From an uncultured Lachnospiraceae bacterium (GTDB lineage: Bacteria; Bacillota_A; Clostridia; Lachnospirales; Lachnospiraceae): a stretch of 6,389 nucleotides of DNA. The position numbers and the translations under genes are program-made. Shown one piece after another: positions 6,362-6,389 of this stretch (positions are counted from its first letter, which is position 1; each line of letters starts with the position of its first letter). The stretch is from contig CANOBT010000256.1 in NCBI GenBank assembly GCA_947564305.1, forward strand, positions 1 to 6,389. The letters are read 5' to 3'. The notes beneath the pieces are model-generated. The model searched no databases, had not been told where the DNA came from, and worked only from the letters and a program-made list of their open reading frames with translations.

Positions 6362-6389
6362 ATGACAGCTTATGAAATCATTACGATTT
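6362..6389 (+). CDS. Start of a small ORF, possibly a holin-like type I toxin peptide (truncated by window end)
   Basis: The ATG at 6362 is preceded by a strong SD (GGGAGG, 6348-6353) with eight bases of spacing. Only nine codons are in the window, reading MTAYEIITI. This resembles from memory the MTTYE-type N-terminus of the short, single-membrane-helix 'putative holin-like toxin' peptides of Firmicutes (about 30-45 residues), which are associated with type I toxin-antitoxin loci. The hidden SD in the leader fits that reading. With nine residues this is a suggestion: the hydrophobic helix, the stop codon and any antisense RNA antitoxin lie to the right and cannot be seen. The ORF follows the AraC gene by 78 bases on the same strand. 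Confidence 0.5.

Overview
The window looks like a piece of a low-to-moderate GC Firmicutes chromosome, most likely from a gut Clostridia/Lachnospiraceae-type bacterium. The grounds are strong AGGAGG-type ribosome binding sites, consensus sigma-A-like promoters, a GH2 beta-galactosidase of the clostridial kind next to an AraC regulator, and more than one copy of the AAA-ATPase-like/DUF1703 (PD-(D/E)XK) gene family that is multiplied in such genomes. This assignment comes from protein style, not from a database search.

Layout. (1) Positions 1-813, + strand: the 3' part of a decayed AAA-ATPase-like/PD-(D/E)XK gene, with a frame-changing internal deletion at about 468-472 and an amber codon at 688-690. 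(2) 821-860: a strong hairpin terminator between two convergent genes. (3) 882-2462, - strand: an intact 526-residue homologue of the broken gene, with its own near-consensus promoter (2546-2574) and SD; its putative nuclease ExK motif reads ELE instead of ELK. (4) 2604-4994, - strand: a cytosolic 796-residue GH2 beta-galactosidase with both catalytic glutamates visible. (5) 4995-5173: a divergent control region with a self-complementary -10 octamer usable on both strands. (6) 5174-6283, + strand: an AraC-family regulator with a cupin-like sensor domain and a C-terminal double HTH. (7) 6304-6389: a structured leader in which an anti-SD segment pairs with the SD, followed by the first nine codons of a small ORF that resembles the start of holin-like (type I toxin-like) peptides; the rest lies outside the window.

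How the genes work together. The GH2 enzyme and the AraC regulator form a divergent pair, the usual arrangement for a sugar-responsive switch: the regulator probably senses a galactoside or related sugar and activates the GH2 promoter, which has a good -10 but no recognisable -35. The two AAA/PD-(D/E)XK genes show no functional link to sugar use and look like an accessory, possibly mobile, family in which one copy has decayed. The most interesting item is the SD-sequestering leader of the truncated small gene at the right edge. I found no CRISPR array, tRNA, rRNA or insertion-sequence ends.
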